A DNA stretch of 64,000 bases, taken from Psychroserpens luteus (GTDB lineage Bacteria; Bacteroidota; Bacteroidia; Flavobacteriales; Flavobacteriaceae). A program made the translations under genes and the position numbers. Location of the stretch: the NCBI RefSeq assembly GCF_015319355.1, contig NZ_JADILU010000005.1:248001-312000 (forward strand). The letters run 5' to 3'. This document shows positions 1 to 9,997 of this stretch, in pieces. Numbering within the stretch: position 1 is the first letter of the stretch; each line of letters opens with the position of its first letter. The notes under the pieces were generated by a model. That model was not told where the DNA came from. It ran no database searches and saw only the letters and a list, made by a program, of their open reading frames with translations.

Positions 1-29
1 TAAATCACTTAAAATCACTTGATTAAAAA

Positions 30-266
30 TTAATGCTTTCCTCTTTTTTGATTTTCTCTCATTTTATCCAAATTCTCTTTGGTAAGCATGTAGTCCTTAA
101 TGTCTTTGTCTTTCCATCGATGGTATGCAAACATGGGGAAAACAATAAAAAAAAGACCTATAACGCCAAAACCTATCAATTTCTCAGAATAGGCTACTTT
201 CATAAAAAAACCACACAAAACACTTCCTAAGGAAGTTATAAAAGCAATAAGAATGAGGTACTTCAT
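30..266 (-). CDS. Small two-helix membrane protein, unknown function
   Basis: A 78-residue protein with two hydrophobic helices (about residues 3-24 and 31-48) followed by a strongly charged tail rich in Lys, Asp and Glu that ends in KRGKH. By the positive-inside rule the tail should be cytoplasmic. The start codon lies 11 bases after the stop of the CLC gene on the same strand, so the two are probably co-transcribed. I recognise no family. A role as a small partner or stabiliser of the channel is possible but rests only on position. Confidence 0.65.
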   Translation of the reverse strand: MKYLILIAFITSLGSVLCGFFMKVAYSEKLIGFGVIGLFFIVFPMFAYHRWKDKDIKDYMLTKENLDKMRENQKRGKH

Positions 267-277
267 TTAATATTAAT

Positions 278-2056
278 TTAGGATGTAAAGTTAATCAATT
301 CACGACGGTAAGCGGTTAACAACTTTGATTTTGAAACAAACCCGTGATAATTTCCTTTTTTAATAACCGGAAGATTCCATGCACCACTATCTTGAAATTT
401 ACGCATTACTTCTTTCATAGAATCACTTTCGTAATATATATAATCTGGCGGATTGTGCATAAATGTTTCTACAGATGTCGTTTCATACAATGCTTGATCA
501 AACATGACTGTTCTTATATCATCTAGTAAAATAATACCTACAAGATATTGGTTTTCATCAACAACTGGAAACAAATTTCTACTCGATTTCGCCACACCTT
601 GATGTAACATTTTTCCTAGCGACATCTCTGGTTTTAAAACCGTAAAATCTTTCTCAATAACGCTATCCAATTTCATCAATGTTAACACAGATTGATCTTT
701 ATCATGCGTTAAGAGTTCTCCTTTTTCCGCCAATTCCTTTGTGTAGATTGTATGATCTATGGCGCTTTTTTTAATAATAAAGGACATAGAAACCGTAATC
801 ATTAATGGAACAAACAATTGGTAACCACCAGTAATTTCAGCAATTAAAAAAATAGCAGTTAATGGTGCATGAAGCACACCAGCTATTAATCCTGCCATCC
901 CAAGGAGTGTAAAATTAGTTTCAGACACTTGAAAACCTAAACCAATATTATTAATAATTTTTGCCATAACATTTCCTAATGCACTTCCCATAACCATGGT
1001 TGGGATAAAAATCCCTCCTGCTCCACCTGCTGCAAATGTTGTCGTCATGGCAATCGCTTTAAAAATGGTAATCCCAAAGAGTAAGGCGATTACTACCCAA
1101 ATATTATCGAGATAATCATCAAAAGGTGTTTTACCTAAAGCGTGCAAGTGATTTCCGCCTAGCAAATCGTTTATAAAACCAAAACCTTCACCATACAATG
1201 GCGGAATGAAATACAACATGACACCAATCGCCAAACCACCAACGATGAGTTTTTGTCCGCTGGTTTTAAAGCGTTCAAAAAACTTATAAACTGCAAAATA
1301 AATCTTAGTGAAATAGATTGAAGCTATTCCTGTACCTATACCTAAAACAATTAAAAACAAAGTGTCTTTTAATGCAAAAGGCGTTGTAATGTTGTAATTA
1401 AACAATACACCGTTTCCAACAAAAAAATAAGACGTCAAAACCGAAGATACCGAAGCAATCAATAAAGGTAATAGTGATGCAAATGTTAAGTCTAAACTAA
1501 ACACCTCAACAGCAAAAATAATAGCTGCAATTGGTGATTGAAAAATAGAAGAAATAGCACCAGCTGCAGCGCAACCAATAAGTAAGGTTCTCGTTTTTCT
1601 ATCGACATGAAATAGCTGACCAACATAAGAACTCACTGCAGACGCAGAAGCAATCGCAGGACCAAGCAACCCAACAGATCCTCCAAAACCAGCAGTTATT
1701 GGTGCTGTAATTAATGGTAAATAAATCTTGCTTCGTTTGAGAAAACCATTCTTTTTTGACAATGAAAATAAAATACTTGGTATGGCAAACTCAATGTGTT
1801 GTTTAGATACATATTTAACAAATAGATATACCAACCAAAGTCCAATAACGGGTAAAATAAAGTAAATGCTATTTGCTGAAACAATAACGAGATGCTCAAG
1901 ACCCCATTGAATTGCATAGGTAATATTTTTAATGGTTACAGATACTAATCCAGACAATAAACCAATGAGCATTGCGAGTAAAAACACAAAGTTTTTTTGC
2001 GAGATATATTTATATCGCAAAATGAGTAAGCGTTTTATGATTGGTTTGATTGGCAT
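278..2056 (-). CDS. CLC-family chloride channel/antiporter with C-terminal CBS pair
   Basis: A 592-residue CLC protein: a membrane domain of about 430 residues, then two CBS domains (about 455-585) that in this family bind adenine nucleotides and control gating. Recognisable CLC landmarks are GGSVGLLGP (126-133 region), FAVEV with Glu184 at the position of the inner proton glutamate, and GGIFIP as the GxFxP filter. Two filter motifs are odd. The usual GSGIP is replaced by EFAIP (89-93), and the usual GREGP reads GLLGP (129-133), so the gating glutamate is Leu131. In known CLCs, loss of that glutamate uncouples proton exchange, so this may be a passive anion channel or a protein of altered specificity. 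It lies between aspS and a small membrane protein, all on the same strand. Confidence 0.9.
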   Translation of the reverse strand: MPIKPIIKRLLILRYKYISQKNFVFLLAMLIGLLSGLVSVTIKNITYAIQWGLEHLVIVSANSIYFILPVIGLWLVYLFVKYVSKQHIEFAIPSILFSLSKKNGFLKRSKIYLPLITAPITAGFGGSVGLLGPAIASASAVSSYVGQLFHVDRKTRTLLIGCAAAGAISSIFQSPIAAIIFAVEVFSLDLTFASLLPLLIASVSSVLTSYFFVGNGVLFNYNITTPFALKDTLFLIVLGIGTGIASIYFTKIYFAVYKFFERFKTSGQKLIVGGLAIGVMLYFIPPLYGEGFGFINDLLGGNHLHALGKTPFDDYLDNIWVVIALLFGITIFKAIAMTTTFAAGGAGGIFIPTMVMGSALGNVMAKIINNIGLGFQVSETNFTLLGMAGLIAGVLHAPLTAIFLIAEITGGYQLFVPLMITVSMSFIIKKSAIDHTIYTKELAEKGELLTHDKDQSVLTLMKLDSVIEKDFTVLKPEMSLGKMLHQGVAKSSRNLFPVVDENQYLVGIILLDDIRTVMFDQALYETTSVETFMHNPPDYIYYESDSMKEVMRKFQDSGAWNLPVIKKGNYHGFVSKSKLLTAYRRELINFTS

Positions 2057-2101
2057 ATATTAAATCTACTAAAAAATCCTGCAAGAAGCAGGATTTGATA
2101 T

Positions 2102-3856
2102 TTATGATTTTAAGTTAAGTTTTAAACTCAACTCTGTTAATTGTTTATCATCAATTGGTGCAGGCGCATCTATCATCACGTCTCGACCATTATTGTTTTT
2201 TGGGAACGCGATATAATCACGAATGGTTTCTTGTCCGCCAAGAATAGAAACCAATCTATCCAATCCAAAAGCTAATCCACCATGAGGAGGTGCTCCATAT
2301 TGAAATGCATCCATTAGGAATCCAAATTGTGCTTTTGCTTCTTCTGGAGTAAAGCCTAAATAATCAAACATTAAAGCCTGAGTTTCTTTATCATGAATAC
2401 GAATAGAACCACCACCAATCTCGTTTCCGTTAAGGACCAAATCGTAAGCATTCGCTTTTACATCTCCTGGATTTGTTTTCAATAACTCTAACTGTCCAGG
2501 TTTTGGTGATGTAAATGGATGGTGCATCGCGTGGTAACGCTCTGTATCTTCATCCCATTCTAATAATGGAAAGTCCATGACCCAAAGTGGAGCAAATACT
2601 TTAGGATCTCTCAACCCTAAACGTTCTGCTAATTCCATACGTAAAGCACTCAATTGAGTTCTTACTTTATTTTTTTCTCCAGAAAGGACGCAAACTAGAT
2701 CACCTGGTTTAGCACCAGTCACTTCTGCCCATTTTGCTAAATCGTCGTGGTCGTAAAATTTATCTACGGAAGATTTAAAGCTTCCGTCATCGTTACATCT
2801 GCTGTAAACCATTCCTAGAGCGCCAACTTGTGGACGTCTTACCCAATCAATTAATTTATCGATTTCTTTTCTAGTGTAACTATTTCCGCCAGGAACTGCA
2901 ATACCAACTACTAATTCTGCAGCATTAAATACTCCGAAATCTTTATGTTGTGCAACAGCGTTTAGTTCTCCAAATTCCATCCCAAAACGGATGTCTGGCT
3001 TATCGTTTCCGTAGAGACGCATCGCGTCATCATAAAGCATTCTAGGAAATTTTTCAACCTCAACACCATTCACTTCCTTAAGTAAATGACGTGTCAATCC
3101 TTCAAACGCGTTTAATATATCTTCTTGCTCAATGAATGACATCTCACAGTCAATCTGAGTAAATTCTGGTTGTCTATCTGCACGAAGATCTTCATCTCTA
3201 AAACATTTTACAATTTGAAAATACTTATCTATACCACCAACCATAAGCAATTGCTTAAATGTTTGAGGTGACTGTGGTAATGCATAAAACTGACCTTCAT
3301 TCATACGTGAAGGCACCACAAAATCACGAGCACCTTCTGGTGTTGACTTGATTAAATAAGGTGTTTCTACTTCTATAAATCCTTCTTGAGACAAATAGTT
3401 TCTCACTTCTTGAGTTACTTTATGTCTAAAGATTAAGTTGTTTTTTACAGGATTACGACGAATATCGAGGTAACGATATTTCATACGTAGTTCTTCACCA
3501 CCATCGGTTTTGTCTTCAATAGTAAATGGAGGTACAAGTGCTTCATTTAATATTGTTAATTCAGAAACTAAAATCTCAATATCACCAGTTGGCATATTTG
3601 GATTTTTAGAGGCACGCTCAATCACTTTCCCTTTGACTTGGACAACGAATTCTCGACCCAAATCTTCGGCACGTTTCATCATTTCTTTAGGTGTGCGCTC
3701 CTCATCAAAAACGAGTTGCGTCATCCCATAGCGATCACGAAGATCTACCCAAACGATAAAACCTTTATTTCTAGATTTTTGAACCCAACCTGCAAGGGTA
3801 ACTTCTGTATTGATATGTGATGCTCTTAATTCACCACAATTATGACTTCTGTACAT
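2102..3856 (-). CDS. aspS: Aspartate--tRNA ligase
   Basis: A 584-residue class II aminoacyl-tRNA synthetase of the bacterial AspRS type, which attaches aspartate to tRNA-Asp in the cytoplasm. It begins with the OB-fold anticodon-binding domain (about 1-105). Class II motif 2 is seen as [16 protein letters not shown]. The bacterial GAD insertion lies in the middle (roughly 285-410), and motif 3 reads [13 protein letters not shown] near the C terminus. Length and domain order are typical. A -7 box (TAACTTTG on the minus strand) sits about 29 bases upstream of the start. The gene is 45 bases from the CLC gene on the same strand, so read-through is possible. Confidence 0.97.
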   Translation of the reverse strand: MYRSHNCGELRASHINTEVTLAGWVQKSRNKGFIVWVDLRDRYGMTQLVFDEERTPKEMMKRAEDLGREFVVQVKGKVIERASKNPNMPTGDIEILVSELTILNEALVPPFTIEDKTDGGEELRMKYRYLDIRRNPVKNNLIFRHKVTQEVRNYLSQEGFIEVETPYLIKSTPEGARDFVVPSRMNEGQFYALPQSPQTFKQLLMVGGIDKYFQIVKCFRDEDLRADRQPEFTQIDCEMSFIEQEDILNAFEGLTRHLLKEVNGVEVEKFPRMLYDDAMRLYGNDKPDIRFGMEFGELNAVAQHKDFGVFNAAELVVGIAVPGGNSYTRKEIDKLIDWVRRPQVGALGMVYSRCNDDGSFKSSVDKFYDHDDLAKWAEVTGAKPGDLVCVLSGEKNKVRTQLSALRMELAERLGLRDPKVFAPLWVMDFPLLEWDEDTERYHAMHHPFTSPKPGQLELLKTNPGDVKANAYDLVLNGNEIGGGSIRIHDKETQALMFDYLGFTPEEAKAQFGFLMDAFQYGAPPHGGLAFGLDRLVSILGGQETIRDYIAFPKNNNGRDVMIDAPAPIDDKQLTELSLKLNLKS

Positions 3857-3884
3857 TATATCTTATTGACTTAATAATAGTCTG

Positions 3885-3892
3885 CAAAGTTA
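3885..3892 (-). promoter_or_regulatory. Bacteroidota -7 promoter box for aspS
   Basis: The minus strand reads TAACTTTG, a perfect match to the Bacteroidota -7 consensus TAnnTTTG. It would place the transcription start about 22 bases before the aspS start codon. I see no good -33 TTTG at the usual distance. Confidence 0.55.
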
Positions 3893-3989
3893 AGATTTAT
3901 ATTTTGTGATGGAATTAAACCATATAAAAATCAAGAAATGAAAATTATTCAAAATTTTAACATTTATTTTCTAAATCACTCATTTAATC

Positions 3990-4016
3990 AATTGTAAAAT
4001 AAGGATTTATACAATT
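3990..4016. promoter_or_regulatory. Inverted repeat upstream of the TonB receptor gene
   Basis: AATTGTA (3990-3996) and TACAATT (4010-4016) form a 7-bp inverted repeat with a 13-base spacer, centred about 55 bases before the receptor start codon. The position suits a regulator-binding site, but the repeat is AT-rich and could be chance. I did not recognise it as a Fur box. Confidence 0.3.
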
Positions 4017-4057
4017 ATTTATCGTTTCTTTAACAGAACCAATAAAATAATTTTATT

Positions 4058-6988
4058 ATGATTAAAAATTACGTATTGCTTTTGATGTTTTTTTTAGGGC
4101 TTTCAAATGCTGTTTTTGCCCAAGAAGTTTCAGGTATAGTTGCAGATGATTCTGGACCTTTACCAGGTGTATCTGTAATTGTAAAAAATACAACTACAGG
4201 AACAACGACAGATTTTAATGGTAACTATTCAATTAATGCTAACAAAGGAGATATCCTAGTTTTTTCTTATGTTGGATATGACTCGCAAGAAGTTAAAGTA
4301 ACTGGAAACCAAATGAATATTACATTAAAATCTGGAGTTGCTTTAGATCAAATTTTACTAGTTGGCTCTAGAAACCCAAGTAGAACAGCTATTGATACAG
4401 CAGTCGCTGTTGATGTCATTGACATGGCCGAACTCACAAGTGCTGGACCTCAAGTTTCTGTGACACAAATTCTAAATTATGTGGCACCATCTTTTTCATC
4501 AAATACACAAACAGTATCTGATGGGACAGATCATATTGACCCTGCTCAGTTAAGGGGTTTAGGACCAGATCAAGTACTAGTTTTGGTAAACGGAAAGCGA
4601 AGACATACATCGTCTCTAGTAAATGTAAATGGAACTCCAGGACGTGGTTCTGTTGGGACAGATTTAAATGCAATTCCTGCAGCTTCAATTAAAAGAATCG
4701 AAGTGCTTCGTGATGGCGCAGCAGCTCAATATGGGTCAGATGCTATTGCAGGAGTTATTAATATTGTATTAAAAAATAGTGTTAACGAGTTAACTGCAAC
4801 AGTAACTTCAGGTGTTAATATGTCTAAAAACTCTAATGATCATGATGGCGGAACAGATGGAGAAAAAACTCAAATTGACTTAAATTATGGTATTCCATTA
4901 GGTGACAATGGAGGTTTTCTTAACATGACAGGTTCTTTGACAACTCGTAAGCGTACATCTAGAGCTAGAGCCAATAGTAGTAGCATTTTTCATGCTTATA
5001 ATTCAATTGAATGGGAAGCTTATCAAGATGGATTTAATCTATCTGATTTAAGAAATGATTTGAGTGCTATTCAAACTTATGCTGCTCAAGTTGGTCATTT
5101 TGATGCTGCTTTACAATCTCAAATTGCTGGAGCAACTAGTATAGAACAATTATCTGGATATAATCCTGTTACAGGAGCTCAATCAACAGGTATTTTATCT
5201 GGTATAGATGTTACAGATGCTGAATTAGCAGCAAGAGGACAATCGCGAAGTAATTATAACATGAGCGTAGGTCAATCTGGTTTAGACCAAGGACAGCTTA
5301 TGGGTAATCTTGAAATTCCATTTGGAGAAGAAGAAAATAACGCAAAGTTCTATGCTTTTGGAGGATTGTCTTATCGACATGGTGATGCTTCAGGTTTTTA
5401 TAGAACACCAGGACATAGTTCTGGTAGAGGAAATACCTTATCTTATATTAATGGATTTTTACCAAATATAGAATCAGATATTATTGATAAGTCTTTAGGA
5501 TTTGGTATTAGTGGTAAAATTAATGGTTGGAATGTTGATTTATCTCATACTTGGGGTCTAAATACATTTGCTTATAATATTACAAATACAACTAACTTCT
5601 ACTTACAATCCTCATCACCTACAGAGTTTAATGCTGGTTTAAATGGCTTTCAACAAAACACTGTTAATTTTGATGTCTCTAAGTTTTATGAAGATATCTT
5701 TTCTGGCTTAAATGTTGCCTTTGGTTCAGAATATCGTGTGGAAAACTATTTTATTGAAGCAGGTGAAGAATCATCATATGCGAGATATGACATCAATGGA
5801 GAAGTTGAAACATTTACTGCTAGTTTAACTCCTTCATTACAAGTTACTGACTTTTTTGGTAATCAAGCGTCTGCTGGAGCTCAAGTTTTTTCTGGGTTCA
5901 CACCAGAAAATGAAATTGATGCCAGAAGAAATTCTATGGCACTATATGTTGATGTTGAAGCAGATGTAACTGAAAAGTTCTTAGTGAGTGCTGCTGTACG
6001 TTTTGAAGATTTTAGTGATTTTGGAAGTACATTAAATGGAAAGTTGGCAATGCGTTATAAAGTTGGTGAGAATACTAATATTAGAGGCGCAGTAAGTACA
6101 GGTTTTAGAGCACCTTCTTTACATCAACAATTTTATAGTAAATCTAATACATTGTTTAATGATCAAGGTGTATCACAAGAAGTAGGAACTTTTACTAATA
6201 ATTCTAGAGCTGCTCAATTATTTGGTATTCCAGAATTAAAAGAAGAAACTTCGTTTAATGCTAGTTTAGGATTTACTACTAAACTTCCAGATGCAAACTT
6301 AACAATTACAGTAGATGGTTTCTTTATTGCTATTGATGATAGAATTACATATACAGGAAACTTCTCAAGCCCTAATGATGGTAGTCAATTAGCAGATATT
6401 TTTACTAATTTAGGAATTGGACAAGCTGCTTTTTTCGCAAATGCAATTGATACAGAAACTAAAGGTGTAGATCTTGTTATTATACACAAAGCTAATGTTG
6501 GTAAAGGTAAATTGACAAATAGTTTAGCAGCTACCTATTCTAAAACTTATAAAATAGGTGCGACAAAAGGAAGTGATATCTTAACAGATGCTGGATTGTT
6601 GGATACTTATTTTGATGAATCTTCTAGAGTGTATTTAGAATTAGCAGTACCAAGAGTTAAAGCTAATTTGACAAATAACTATGAAACGGGTAAGTGGAAC
6701 TTCTTTTTAAGAAATGCTTTCTTTGGAGGTGTTGAAGATACTGGGACACTAACAGGTGGTGGCCACCCAGAAATTGGATCTGTAGTGGTAACAGACTTAT
6801 CGATTGGGTACAACTTAAGTGATGTTTTAAAGTTGACGGTTGGAGCTAATAATTTGTTAGATATATATCCAGATGAATTACCTGATTATTTAACTTCAAG
6901 CAACCAATTTGTATATTCTAGACGTGTATCTCAATTTGGAAACAATGGTCGTTATGTTTTTGGTAGATTAAGTTTTAAATTGAAATAA
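4058..6988 (+). CDS. TonB-dependent outer-membrane receptor
   Basis: A 976-residue outer-membrane receptor that should import a large ligand using TonB energy. A signal peptide (1-21) is followed by a carboxypeptidase-regulatory-like beta domain (about 23-93), a plug domain (about 105-230) containing [16 protein letters not shown] and [18 protein letters not shown], and a beta-barrel ending [13 protein letters not shown]. The plug resembles the siderophore/cobalamin class rather than the SusC class, and no SusD-like partner lies beside it, so a polysaccharide substrate is unlikely. The gene stands alone between divergent aspS and convergent LysM genes. The substrate cannot be told from sequence; iron chelates or a vitamin are reasonable guesses. 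Confidence 0.93.
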   Translation: MIKNYVLLLMFFLGLSNAVFAQEVSGIVADDSGPLPGVSVIVKNTTTGTTTDFNGNYSINANKGDILVFSYVGYDSQEVKVTGNQMNITLKSGVALDQILLVGSRNPSRTAIDTAVAVDVIDMAELTSAGPQVSVTQILNYVAPSFSSNTQTVSDGTDHIDPAQLRGLGPDQVLVLVNGKRRHTSSLVNVNGTPGRGSVGTDLNAIPAASIKRIEVLRDGAAAQYGSDAIAGVINIVLKNSVNELTATVTSGVNMSKNSNDHDGGTDGEKTQIDLNYGIPLGDNGGFLNMTGSLTTRKRTSRARANSSSIFHAYNSIEWEAYQDGFNLSDLRNDLSAIQTYAAQVGHFDAALQSQIAGATSIEQLSGYNPVTGAQSTGILSGIDVTDAELAARGQSRSNYNMSVGQSGLDQGQLMGNLEIPFGEEENNAKFYAFGGLSYRHGDASGFYRTPGHSSGRGNTLSYINGFLPNIESDIIDKSLGFGISGKINGWNVDLSHTWGLNTFAYNITNTTNFYLQSSSPTEFNAGLNGFQQNTVNFDVSKFYEDIFSGLNVAFGSEYRVENYFIEAGEESSYARYDINGEVETFTASLTPSLQVTDFFGNQASAGAQVFSGFTPENEIDARRNSMALYVDVEADVTEKFLVSAAVRFEDFSDFGSTLNGKLAMRYKVGENTNIRGAVSTGFRAPSLHQQFYSKSNTLFNDQGVSQEVGTFTNNSRAAQLFGIPELKEETSFNASLGFTTKLPDANLTITVDGFFIAIDDRITYTGNFSSPNDGSQLADIFTNLGIGQAAFFANAIDTETKGVDLVIIHKANVGKGKLTNSLAATYSKTYKIGATKGSDILTDAGLLDTYFDESSRVYLELAVPRVKANLTNNYETGKWNFFLRNAFFGGVEDTGTLTGGGHPEIGSVVVTDLSIGYNLSDVLKLTVGANNLLDIYPDELPDYLTSSNQFVYSRRVSQFGNNGRYVFGRLSFKLK

Positions 6989-7014
6989 TTTCAGAAGAAT
7001 TTTATATAAAAAAA

Positions 7015-7036
7015 AGCCTCAACAAATGTTGAGGCT
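7015..7036. terminator. Bidirectional intrinsic terminator
   Basis: A 9-bp stem (AGCCTCAAC / GTTGAGGCT, loop AAAT) lies between the convergent receptor and LysM genes. On the minus strand it is followed by a long T run, making it a strong terminator for the LysM gene. On the plus strand the T run is weaker. Confidence 0.8.
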
Positions 7037-7052
7037 ATTAAAGTTTTTATAC

Positions 7053-7562
7053 TTAATCCAAGTTTGGAATACGTAAAACCTGACCAACATATATTTTATC
7101 AGGATGTGATAACATTGGTTTGTTAGCTTCAAAAATTTCTGGATATTTCATTGCGTTACCGTAATAATGCTTTGCTATTTTTCCTAAAGTATCTCCACTT
7201 ACAACTGCATGAAATTGAGCTTCTGGCTCAACATGCTCAACCGTCATTTGGTCATCTACTGTAGAAATACCAGTTGTATTACCAATCACTAAAACTACTT
7301 TTTCTTTTGTAGCTTGATCATAAGCTAAACCAGATACTCTAGCCATATCATCATCAACAAACACGCTTAAGTTCTCTACTTGTAATTGTAGATCATTAAT
7401 CGTTTCTTCCATATTTCTAGCTGCTGCTTCTTCTAGACGTAACTCTGCTGCATCTTCTTCTCTAGTCGCTTTTGCTCTTGCTTCTGCTGCTTCTTCGTCT
7501 GTTGTTTTTCCTATTCCGAAGACTTTAGCCCCTGCATTTTTGATAAATGAAAATAATCCCAT
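7053..7562 (-). CDS. BON-LysM protein, Kbp/YgaU-like
   Basis: A 169-residue protein with the layout of E. coli Kbp (YgaU), a cytoplasmic potassium-binding protein. The start MGLFSFIKNAGAKVFGIG resembles YgaU, a BON domain covers about 55-112, and a C-terminal LysM domain (about 118-166) carries SGDTLGKIAKHYYGNAMKYP, FEANKPMLSHPDKIY and GQVLRIP, close to YgaU. An Ala/Glu-rich helix (about 20-55) links the N terminus to BON and is longer than in E. coli. No signal peptide is seen, which fits a cytoplasmic protein rather than a peptidoglycan binder. It has its own terminator. Confidence 0.88.
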   Translation of the reverse strand: MGLFSFIKNAGAKVFGIGKTTDEEAAEARAKATREEDAAELRLEEAAARNMEETINDLQLQVENLSVFVDDDMARVSGLAYDQATKEKVVLVIGNTTGISTVDDQMTVEHVEPEAQFHAVVSGDTLGKIAKHYYGNAMKYPEIFEANKPMLSHPDKIYVGQVLRIPNLD

Positions 7563-7710
7563 AATTGTTTATTGATTTAGTATTAATGTATTTGTAAAGT
7601 TGGCGAAATTCTTTATGAATTCCAATTATATAACCAACTACATTCTTTGGACACCATTTAGTTCATAAAGTCACATTTCCGAAGAAAATAAAATAATGCA
7701 CAAAAAAAAA

Positions 7711-7738
7711 CGTCCAACTCAAATTAATGAGATGGACG
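7711..7738 (-). terminator. Intrinsic terminator of the lipoprotein gene
   Basis: An 11-bp stem with one mismatch (7711-7721 with 7728-7738) is followed on the minus strand by a run of nine or more T. It lies 30 bases past the stop of the minus-strand lipoprotein gene. Confidence 0.8.
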
Positions 7739-7767
7739 CTTTTGGAGACTAAATAACCAACCAAAAT

Positions 7768-8721
7768 CTAGCTCCTTGTATTTTCTCTTGGGTTATCTTT
7801 TTTAGCAGTTTTCTGCTTACGTTTTTTTAATTCTTTTGTGCCTTCTACACGTTTTCCTGTAGCATCTGTTTCTCTTAAAAATTGAATATATCCTCGTCCT
7901 GTAAATTCATACACGGTTTGAGATGATGGATGAAATAATTCTATCCTTTGATCATTAATAACGCTCAACTCAAAATATTCATTGTCAAAGAAATCATAAT
8001 CTAGTGTTAATGTTTTTAAGTACATATTACCACTCACATCTCCAACGCCATAAACACCTGTGTAATCCCAATAAATATTGTTTGGATTTGAGATATTTAC
8101 ATCTTGAGAACTTCTAAACTCTGAGTCATTTCCACCAGCTAAAAACTGAAGGTAGTTCTCATTATCAAATTCATTAATTGCTCCAAACTGACTTGTATAT
8201 GTTTTTTCCCAAGCTTCATATTCTTGTAAAAAATAATGAATGTTATCGTAGAACACAAAGTCGTAATCAAAAGTGTTTCTTTGGTATCCATTTAAAAAAT
8301 ACGATGTATCATTAAATGGGTTGTATAATTCTATGGTATTATTATCAATCTGGTACACATCAAATGTTTCATAACCATCAATATCATGATTAATATCTAA
8401 AATCATATCGTAAGCATCATAAACACCCACATCAATTCCATATCCATTACCTTGATTACCAAAACCAACCAAATTATTATTAGCATATACCACACCATTT
8501 CTAAACGATAGTGTAAACGCTATATTTAAGAAAGGTGTTTCTCCGTTTCCTAAAGTTTGATTGATATCTACATACCATAACTCATAAGAATTCAATAATT
8601 GATTTAAAGAAACTCCTTGATTATTGTAATCGTTTACAATGACTTGGTCTGTGTAACACGACGTAAATAATGTTGCTGTTAAAGCAAAACCTAAAAGTAG
8701 TTTGATTGTTTTCATAATCAT
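7768..8721 (-). CDS. Conserved flavobacterial lipoprotein, unknown function
   Basis: A 317-residue predicted lipoprotein: hydrophobic signal then lipobox LFTSC, with the modified Cys near residue 22. The start could be the first or third codon (MIMK or MK). The body is rich in Asn, Asp, Tyr and Phe with repeated beta-type stretches (for example YNPFNDTSYFLNGYQ and TVYEFTGRGYIQF), suggesting an all-beta cell-envelope domain. The C terminus is a basic tail of Lys and Arg. From memory, relatives are sometimes labelled nicotinate-nucleotide adenylyltransferase; nothing here supports that, since a nucleotidyltransferase motif is absent and the protein should be exported. Confidence 0.7.
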   Translation of the reverse strand: MIMKTIKLLLGFALTATLFTSCYTDQVIVNDYNNQGVSLNQLLNSYELWYVDINQTLGNGETPFLNIAFTLSFRNGVVYANNNLVGFGNQGNGYGIDVGVYDAYDMILDINHDIDGYETFDVYQIDNNTIELYNPFNDTSYFLNGYQRNTFDYDFVFYDNIHYFLQEYEAWEKTYTSQFGAINEFDNENYLQFLAGGNDSEFRSSQDVNISNPNNIYWDYTGVYGVGDVSGNMYLKTLTLDYDFFDNEYFELSVINDQRIELFHPSSQTVYEFTGRGYIQFLRETDATGKRVEGTKELKKRKQKTAKKDNPRENTRS

Positions 8722-8812
8722 TCGTTTTGTGATTTCTATGATGTAAGTTTCAAAACACGTGCCAAAAACAAAATGTATATATTTTCTCTTCGGAAAAAGG
8801 ACATAAAATGCT

Positions 8813-8820
8813 TATTTTTG
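8813..8820 (+). promoter_or_regulatory. -7 promoter box for gpsA
   Basis: TATTTTTG matches TAnnTTTG. It predicts transcription starting near 8826, which lies downstream of the first in-frame ATG (8822) and supports the later gpsA start at 8870. Confidence 0.5.
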
Positions 8821-8869
8821 AATGCAGAATAAGTTTTTCGCTTTCGCGGAAATGAAAAGAAAATTTTCA

Positions 8870-9871
8870 ATGAGTAAACCATTAAAATATGCAGTATTTG
8901 GAGCAGGAAGTTGGGCAACAGCTATCGTAAAAATGCTTTCTGAAAACTTAGATGAAATAGGTTGGTATATGCGAAGTGTTTATACCAAAGAACATCTGCT
9001 CAAGGAAAAGCACAATCCAAGTTATTTGAGCTCTGTAGAGTTTCATACTGAGCAACTCAAGTTGAGTAATGACATCAATGAACTAGCAGAATGGGCAGAT
9101 ATTTTGATATTTGTAATACCGTCTGCTTTTATTCATGCCGAATTACAAAAACTCACTGTAGACATTTCAAATAAAATAATAGTTTCTGCTGTAAAAGGGA
9201 TCATGCCCGAAACTGGAAAACTCGTAGGTGAACAATTTCATGATGTTTATAAGATTCCTTTTGAAAACATAGCTGTGATTGCTGGACCTTGTCATGCAGA
9301 GGAGGTTGCTCTTGAGCGTTTATCATATTTGACCATTTCTTGTGATGATGCAAAAAAAGCACAAACTATTGCAGATGCCTTATCGAGTGATTACATTAAA
9401 ACAAAAATTAGCGATGATGTTATTGGTACCGAATATGCTGTAATGCTTAAAAACATTTATGCTATTGCTGCTGGAATGGCTCACGGATTGGGTTATGGAG
9501 ACAATTTTCAAAGTGTATTGATGAGTAATGCCATTCGTGAAATGAAGCGTTTTATCAAAAAGATGCATAAGATGAAACGTAATATTAATAACTCAGCTTA
9601 TTTAGGTGATTTATTGGTAACAGGCTACTCTGTATTCTCTAGAAACCGAATGTTTGGAAACATGATTGGTAAAGGCTATACTGTGAAATCTGCACAAATG
9701 GAAATGAACATGGTTGCCGAAGGTTACTATGCCACGAAAAGTGCACATGAACTCAATAAGAAAAATGCGAAGAAAACGCGTTTACCTATAATTGATGCGG
9801 TTTATGAAATTTTGTATGAGAATAAAGACCCAAAAAAGGTTTTTAAGAAATTGACTGATAAGTTGGATTAA
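8870..9871 (+). CDS. gpsA: Glycerol-3-phosphate dehydrogenase [NAD(P)+]
   Basis: A 333-residue enzyme that reduces dihydroxyacetone phosphate to sn-glycerol-3-phosphate for phospholipid synthesis. The Rossmann motif FGAGSWATAI is at about residues 10-19 from the chosen start, GPCHAEE and the catalytic-lysine segment MLKNIYAIAAGMAHGLGYGDN are present, and the C-terminal helical domain carries AYLGDLLVTGYSVFSRNRMFG. The open frame extends back to 8822, but those 16 residues lie before the family's N terminus and overlap the promoter, so the ATG at 8870 (MSKPLKYAVF) is preferred. A 21-bp perfect inverted repeat follows the stop codon and may end transcription. Confidence 0.93.
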   Translation: MSKPLKYAVFGAGSWATAIVKMLSENLDEIGWYMRSVYTKEHLLKEKHNPSYLSSVEFHTEQLKLSNDINELAEWADILIFVIPSAFIHAELQKLTVDISNKIIVSAVKGIMPETGKLVGEQFHDVYKIPFENIAVIAGPCHAEEVALERLSYLTISCDDAKKAQTIADALSSDYIKTKISDDVIGTEYAVMLKNIYAIAAGMAHGLGYGDNFQSVLMSNAIREMKRFIKKMHKMKRNINNSAYLGDLLVTGYSVFSRNRMFGNMIGKGYTVKSAQMEMNMVAEGYYATKSAHELNKKNAKKTRLPIIDAVYEILYENKDPKKVFKKLTDKLD

Positions 9872-9882
9872 ATATAAATGTC

Positions 9883-9951
9883 ATCCTGAACTTGATTATT
9901 CATGGTTTACAGTTTCAAACTTTTGTATTTATGAATAATCAAGTTCAGGAT
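9883..9951. repeat. REP-like intergenic element with 21-bp perfect inverted repeat
   Basis: The segment at 9883-9903 (beginning ATCCTGAACTTG) is the exact reverse complement of 9931-9951, with a 27-base loop. It starts with the TGTCATCCTGAAC and ends with the TTCAGGATCTC pattern of dispersed flavobacterial intergenic repeats. It sits between convergent genes and could act as a terminator or mRNA 3' stabiliser. Confidence 0.75.
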
Positions 9952-9997
9952 CTCATAGCAATAGATTCTAAATCAAGTACAAAATCACAAGAATTGG

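Noticed and set aside
7053-7562. Possible peptidoglycan hydrolase because of the LysM domain
   Set aside because: No signal peptide or catalytic domain; the BON-LysM layout fits a cytoplasmic Kbp-like protein.
8838-8851. Short sequence CTTTCGCGGAAATG resembling a palindromic repeat
   Set aside because: It occurs once in clear form here and is too short to call an element.
8822-8869. Longer N terminus for gpsA
   Set aside because: The codons lie at or before the predicted transcription start, and the family begins at MSKPLKYAVF.
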